Source of the DNA: Fimenecus sp051881335
GTDB taxonomy: Bacteria > Bacillota > Clostridia > Oscillospirales > Acutalibacteraceae
Length of the DNA: 26,198 bases
NCBI GenBank assembly: GCA_051881335.1
Contig: JBJEPR010000057.1
Span: 1-26,198 of the forward strand
Direction of reading: 5' to 3'
The notes under the pieces: generated by a model
The model's database searches: none
What the model saw: only the letters and a program-made list of their open reading frames with translations
Told to the model about the DNA's origin: nothing
Translations under genes and position numbers: made by a program
Shown here: positions 24,134 through 26,198 of the stretch, piece after piece
Layout of the letters: every line of letters begins with the position of its first letter
How positions within the stretch are numbered: the first letter of the stretch is position 1

Positions 24134-24174
24134 GGAGACGTATCGAAGTGGTCATAACGGGGCGCACTCGAAAT
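24134..24174 (+). pseudogene. 5' half of a tRNA-Ser(CGA) gene, split at the anticodon loop
   Basis: GGAGACG could be the 5' acceptor strand. A D-arm region (tatcgaagtggtcataacgg), the 5' anticodon strand GCGCA and the loop CTCGAAA (24167-24173, anticodon CGA at 24169-24171) follow. After the loop the expected TGCGC strand is missing and unrelated sequence starts. It differs from the complete tRNA-Ser 140 bp downstream in the D-arm and stem sequence, so it is not a local duplicate, but the two share CGCACTCGAAAT. It is best explained as the left attachment junction of the element that extends rightward. Confidence 0.75.
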
Positions 24175-24315
24175 TTTACGGCGACTTGGTCGTTTCGTCC
24201 GCCGGAAATCCCCCATTTATAAGGGTTTTCAAAATTAAAAATCGAATATTTTTCAGTGTTCTCTCCTGCTTTTCTCTCCAAAAATTTTTTGAGTCAAAAG
24301 CAGACAGAAATATAC

Positions 24316-24409
24316 GGAGATGTACCCAAGTGGTTGAAGGGTCCGCACTCGAAATGCGGTAGGTCGGGAGTTCCCCGGCGCAAGAGTTCAAATCTCTTCA
24401 TCTCCGCCA
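24316..24409 (+). tRNA. tRNA-Ser(CGA)
   Basis: A complete class II tRNA of 94 nt. Acceptor GGAGATG pairs with CATCTCC. The D-stem is CCC/GGG. The anticodon stem is CCGCA/TGCGG with loop CTCGAAA, anticodon CGA at 24350-24352. A long variable arm contains GTCGGG/CCCGGC, and the T-arm is AAGAG-TTCAAAT-CTCTT. Discriminator G and encoded CCA end it. Every stem is intact. No promoter is visible immediately upstream, so it probably depends on the promoter at 24024-24052. A terminator follows at once. Confidence 0.97.
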
Positions 24410-24410
24410 T

Positions 24411-24455
24411 ATCGAGTGTTCATAAGTTTTTACATTATGGACACTCGATTTTTTA
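24411..24455 (+). terminator. Terminator of tRNA-Ser(CGA)
   Basis: ATCGAGTGTTCATAA pairs with TTATGGACACTCGAT (15 bp with one G-T pair, 9-nt loop), followed by TTTTTT. It starts two bases after the tRNA end. Confidence 0.92.
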
Positions 24456-24461
24456 ATTTTA

Positions 24462-24490
24462 TTGCAAAATGGAACAATTTACTATATAAT
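24462..24490 (+). promoter_or_regulatory. Promoter of the small C-anchored protein gene
   Basis: TTGCAA, a 17-bp spacer and a perfect TATAAT, 31 bp upstream of the ATG at 24522. Confidence 0.82.
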
Positions 24491-24521
24491 AAACTTATGA
24501 ATGTCAAAAGGAGTAATTATC

Positions 24522-25022
24522 ATGTCAAAACAACTTACAGAAGCGCAAGTGCTTGAAAAATTAAATATTCCAGATTTCAGGCATTTGTCGAAAGATAATG
24601 TTATGTCTTTTGCATCAATGATTCAAGACATGGATCCTGAAGTTGCAAAAAAAGCTCTGGAGCAATTCCCCGACTTCGCTAAATCTACAATGGATGCACT
24701 TAAAGATATAAAAAGCGTAATTGATAAATCCTTTGAGGATGACAAAGAAAGTGCTAACCAATGTTATGCTCTTTATAACAGAATTCAAAATGCGCTTGAA
24801 AAGTGTTTAGACAATGATAATCTTTCATTTGAAGAGCGAAAGTATTATATCGAACAAATGAAAGAAGTCGCTCAAATGGCATCAGCTAAAGACTCTGAAG
24901 GCAAAAAATTCAAATGGTCTAACCTTGCCGTATTTGGCACTATTGCAATAGCAGCAATCGGCACAATGGCTGCTATTTTAGGTGGCAAAACAGATTTTGA
25001 ATTACCATCTAAAAAAGACTAG
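24522..25022 (+). CDS. Small C-terminally membrane-anchored protein of unknown function
   Basis: I do not recognise this 166-residue protein. Residues 1-130 are hydrophilic and probably helical (many Lys, Glu, Asp; segments such as EERKYYIEQMKEVAQM). A single hydrophobic span near the C-terminus (NLAVFGTIAIAAIGTMAAIL, about 135-157) is followed by a short polar tail ending SKKD, so the N-terminal domain should face the cytosol. The ATG at 24522 is 8 nt after AAAGGAG; an ATG at 24501 lies before that site and is rejected. The gene is AT-rich compared with the backbone, has a strong promoter and its own terminator, and sits between tRNA-Ser and the integrase. It is therefore element cargo, possibly for maintenance, immunity or exclusion, which is inference from position only. 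Confidence 0.88.
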   Translation: MSKQLTEAQVLEKLNIPDFRHLSKDNVMSFASMIQDMDPEVAKKALEQFPDFAKSTMDALKDIKSVIDKSFEDDKESANQCYALYNRIQNALEKCLDNDNLSFEERKYYIEQMKEVAQMASAKDSEGKKFKWSNLAVFGTIAIAAIGTMAAILGGKTDFELPSKKD

Positions 25023-25104
25023 ATGTTTTTATCCACTTAATAGTGCGTGTAGATTTGAACTTTTGCTAGTTTTGTTTTGACATTTTTTATAACCTTTTTC
25101 AATC

Positions 25105-25140
25105 AAAAAGCCGGTAAACTTAATTGTTTGCGGGCTTTTT
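25105..25140. terminator. Bidirectional terminator between the small gene and the integrase
   Basis: AAAAAGCC pairs with GGCTTTTT, extended by TAAAC/GTTTG (one mismatch, one G-T pair). A- and T-runs on both sides serve the two convergent genes. Confidence 0.85.
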
Positions 25141-25159
25141 ATTGTTTTCAGATTTTTTA

Positions 25160-26198
25160 TTAATCCGTTTTTTGTGCACTTTTGTTATCCTCCCATCTAC
25201 TTGTGAAATTGCCGCTTTCGGGCAAAGCAAGCCCTGTTTCCATTGCCTGTGCCGAGGTGATTTTAGAACTGTAATCAAGGTGCGCATAGATATTTGCCGT
25301 CGTGGTAAAATCGCTGTGCCCGAGCCACTCCTGAATGTGCTTCAGCGGTACGCCGTTTGCAAGCAGTAAGCTTGCACAACTATGCCTTAAATCGTGAAAG
25401 CGCATACGACGCAGTCCGTGTTTCTCCAAAAATTTGGGGAAAGCACAGGTGAGATACTGCGCTCTCATACGCTCGCCCATTTCGTCCACGAACACAAAGC
25501 CGTCGTATTCATAGTTATAGCAGTTGCCGCAGATCTTCTTGTTCAGCTCCTGTGCCTCCTTGACCTGCATAAAGTATTCACGGAAGCTGCCGATAAGCGG
25601 CAGGGTGCGTAAGCTTGATTTTGTCTTAGCCGACTGCTGTTCAATTTCCTTATGCTTTCCGTCAACAGAAACTGTCGTTACCGTGCGCTTAACCGAAATT
25701 GTACCACGCTCAAAGTCGATAGCGTCCCATTTCAGCCCCAGCACCTCGCCACGGCGAAAGCCGTAAAAGGCGGCGACCAGTACAGGAAGCTCCAGCCTTG
25801 TCCCTCGGAGCGCTTCAAACATCTTCTGCATTTCCTCTGCCGAAAGAAATACCGGCTGAAAGTCGTTTTTCTTCGGTCGGTCAACCTTGTCCGCCACATT
25901 CTGCAATAACATATCGGTCTTCACTGCATATTTGAGTGCCGAATGGATAATTGCGTGGTAGTGAATGACAGTATTCGGTTTGACCTTTTTGAGCAGCTCG
26001 GAGTAAAACATCTGCAAGTGCCTTGCTTCAAGCTCACGGAGTGTCAGCTTCTTTTTGCGAAAATATGGGGCGATAGGATTTTTAATCATTGCCGTATAAG
26101 AACAGTAGGTCGCAACAGCCAGCCGCCCTTTGGCGATTTCCAACCATTCGAGAAGATAATCGGCGAACAGCATATCGCTGCTTAAATCGCCCACCTCC
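25160..26198 (-). CDS. Tyrosine site-specific integrase, N-terminus outside window
   Basis: The frame is open to the right edge; a GTG at 26194 looks internal, so the first residues are probably missing. The visible 344 residues hold the SAM-like core-binding domain (about 8-100) and the catalytic domain (115-310). The catalytic set is complete: Arg147 in GFRRGE, Lys192 in the beta hairpin (AKTKSSLRTL), His267 and Arg270 in HDLRHS, His293 in LGHSD and Tyr303 in ANIYAHLD. It resembles the integrases of Tn916-like elements and Firmicutes phages, which usually carry an extra N-terminal arm-binding domain. The gene reads toward the tRNA-Ser junction, as expected for an integrase at the end of an element. 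It is GC-richer than the small gene beside it. Confidence 0.95.
   Translation of the reverse strand, partial: EVGDLSSDMLFADYLLEWLEIAKGRLAVATYCSYTAMIKNPIAPYFRKKKLTLRELEARHLQMFYSELLKKVKPNTVIHYHAIIHSALKYAVKTDMLLQNVADKVDRPKKNDFQPVFLSAEEMQKMFEALRGTRLELPVLVAAFYGFRRGEVLGLKWDAIDFERGTISVKRTVTTVSVDGKHKEIEQQSAKTKSSLRTLPLIGSFREYFMQVKEAQELNKKICGNCYNYEYDGFVFVDEMGERMRAQYLTCAFPKFLEKHGLRRMRFHDLRHSCASLLLANGVPLKHIQEWLGHSDFTTTANIYAHLDYSSKITSAQAMETGLALPESGNFTSRWEDNKSAQKTD

Larger units (their letters stand above)
24175..26198. mobile_element. Left end of a second integrated element (tRNA-Ser target)
   Basis: It begins at the break in the tRNA-Ser 5' half and includes a complete tRNA-Ser(CGA), an AT-rich small gene and a tyrosine integrase whose 3' end faces the tRNA. 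It continues past the window edge. An alternative is that the element begins only at the 3' end of the intact tRNA-Ser (about 24409) and that the 5' half is an older scar. Confidence 0.6.

Noticed and set aside
1..26198. CRISPR array, rRNA genes or insertion-sequence transposase
   Set aside because: I saw no regularly spaced repeats, no rRNA-like segment and no transposase motif anywhere in the window.

Overview
The window looks like a piece of a low- to mid-GC Gram-positive genome (Bacillota, probably a gut Clostridia/Oscillospirales-type organism). The reasons are strong AGGAGG-type ribosome sites, TTGACA/TATAAT promoters, many short GC-rich Rho-independent terminators, tRNA genes with encoded CCA, clostridial-style lipoprotein signals and typical Firmicutes families (GPH sugar symporters, AgcS alanine symporter, GH51 arabinofuranosidase). 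This is inference; no species was identified.

The window has three parts. (1) Positions 1 to about 7348 are a visibly AT-rich genomic island. It ends at a 3' half of a tRNA-Leu(CAA) gene (7349-7403) cut at the anticodon loop. It carries three leftward genes: a nuclease-like/STAND (NACHT-type) NTPase (4550-6784), a roughly seven-pass membrane protein of unknown function (2614-4152), and a large HD-phosphohydrolase plus Hsp90-like ATPase protein that runs off the left edge (2317 to <1). An imperfect direct repeat of about 80 bp (4372-4454 and 7148-7231) brackets the STAND gene. The domain set and the island setting suggest anti-phage or other conflict functions.

(2) Positions 7404 to about 24133 are more GC-rich backbone. 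Rightward: a Gfo/Idh/MocA oxidoreductase, a two-gene unit of an HTH-fused polytopic membrane protein and a GDYXXLXY-like partner, and two GPH symporters, the second followed at once by a histidine phosphatase. Leftward: a polar amino-acid ABC transporter (binding protein, permease, ATPase), a NodB-type polysaccharide deacetylase, an AgcS alanine/sodium symporter and a cell-surface GH51 arabinofuranosidase. Diverging from the last is a rightward pair: an FRG-domain protein and a small CxxC zinc-ribbon protein. The binding protein of the ABC transporter appears circularly permuted.

(3) From about 24134 to the right edge a second integrated element begins. A 5' half of one tRNA-Ser(CGA) gene is cut just after its anticodon loop, and 140 bp later comes a complete, different tRNA-Ser(CGA). 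A small C-terminally anchored protein and a tyrosine integrase, which runs off the right edge, follow. The layout is consistent with an element that inserts into a tRNA-Ser anticodon loop and brings a replacement gene.

The most notable points are the HD/Hsp90 + membrane protein + STAND island, the two tRNA genes split at the anticodon loop, the replacement-tRNA arrangement and the permuted amino-acid-binding protein. All calls come from reading the sequence by eye; no database search was possible.
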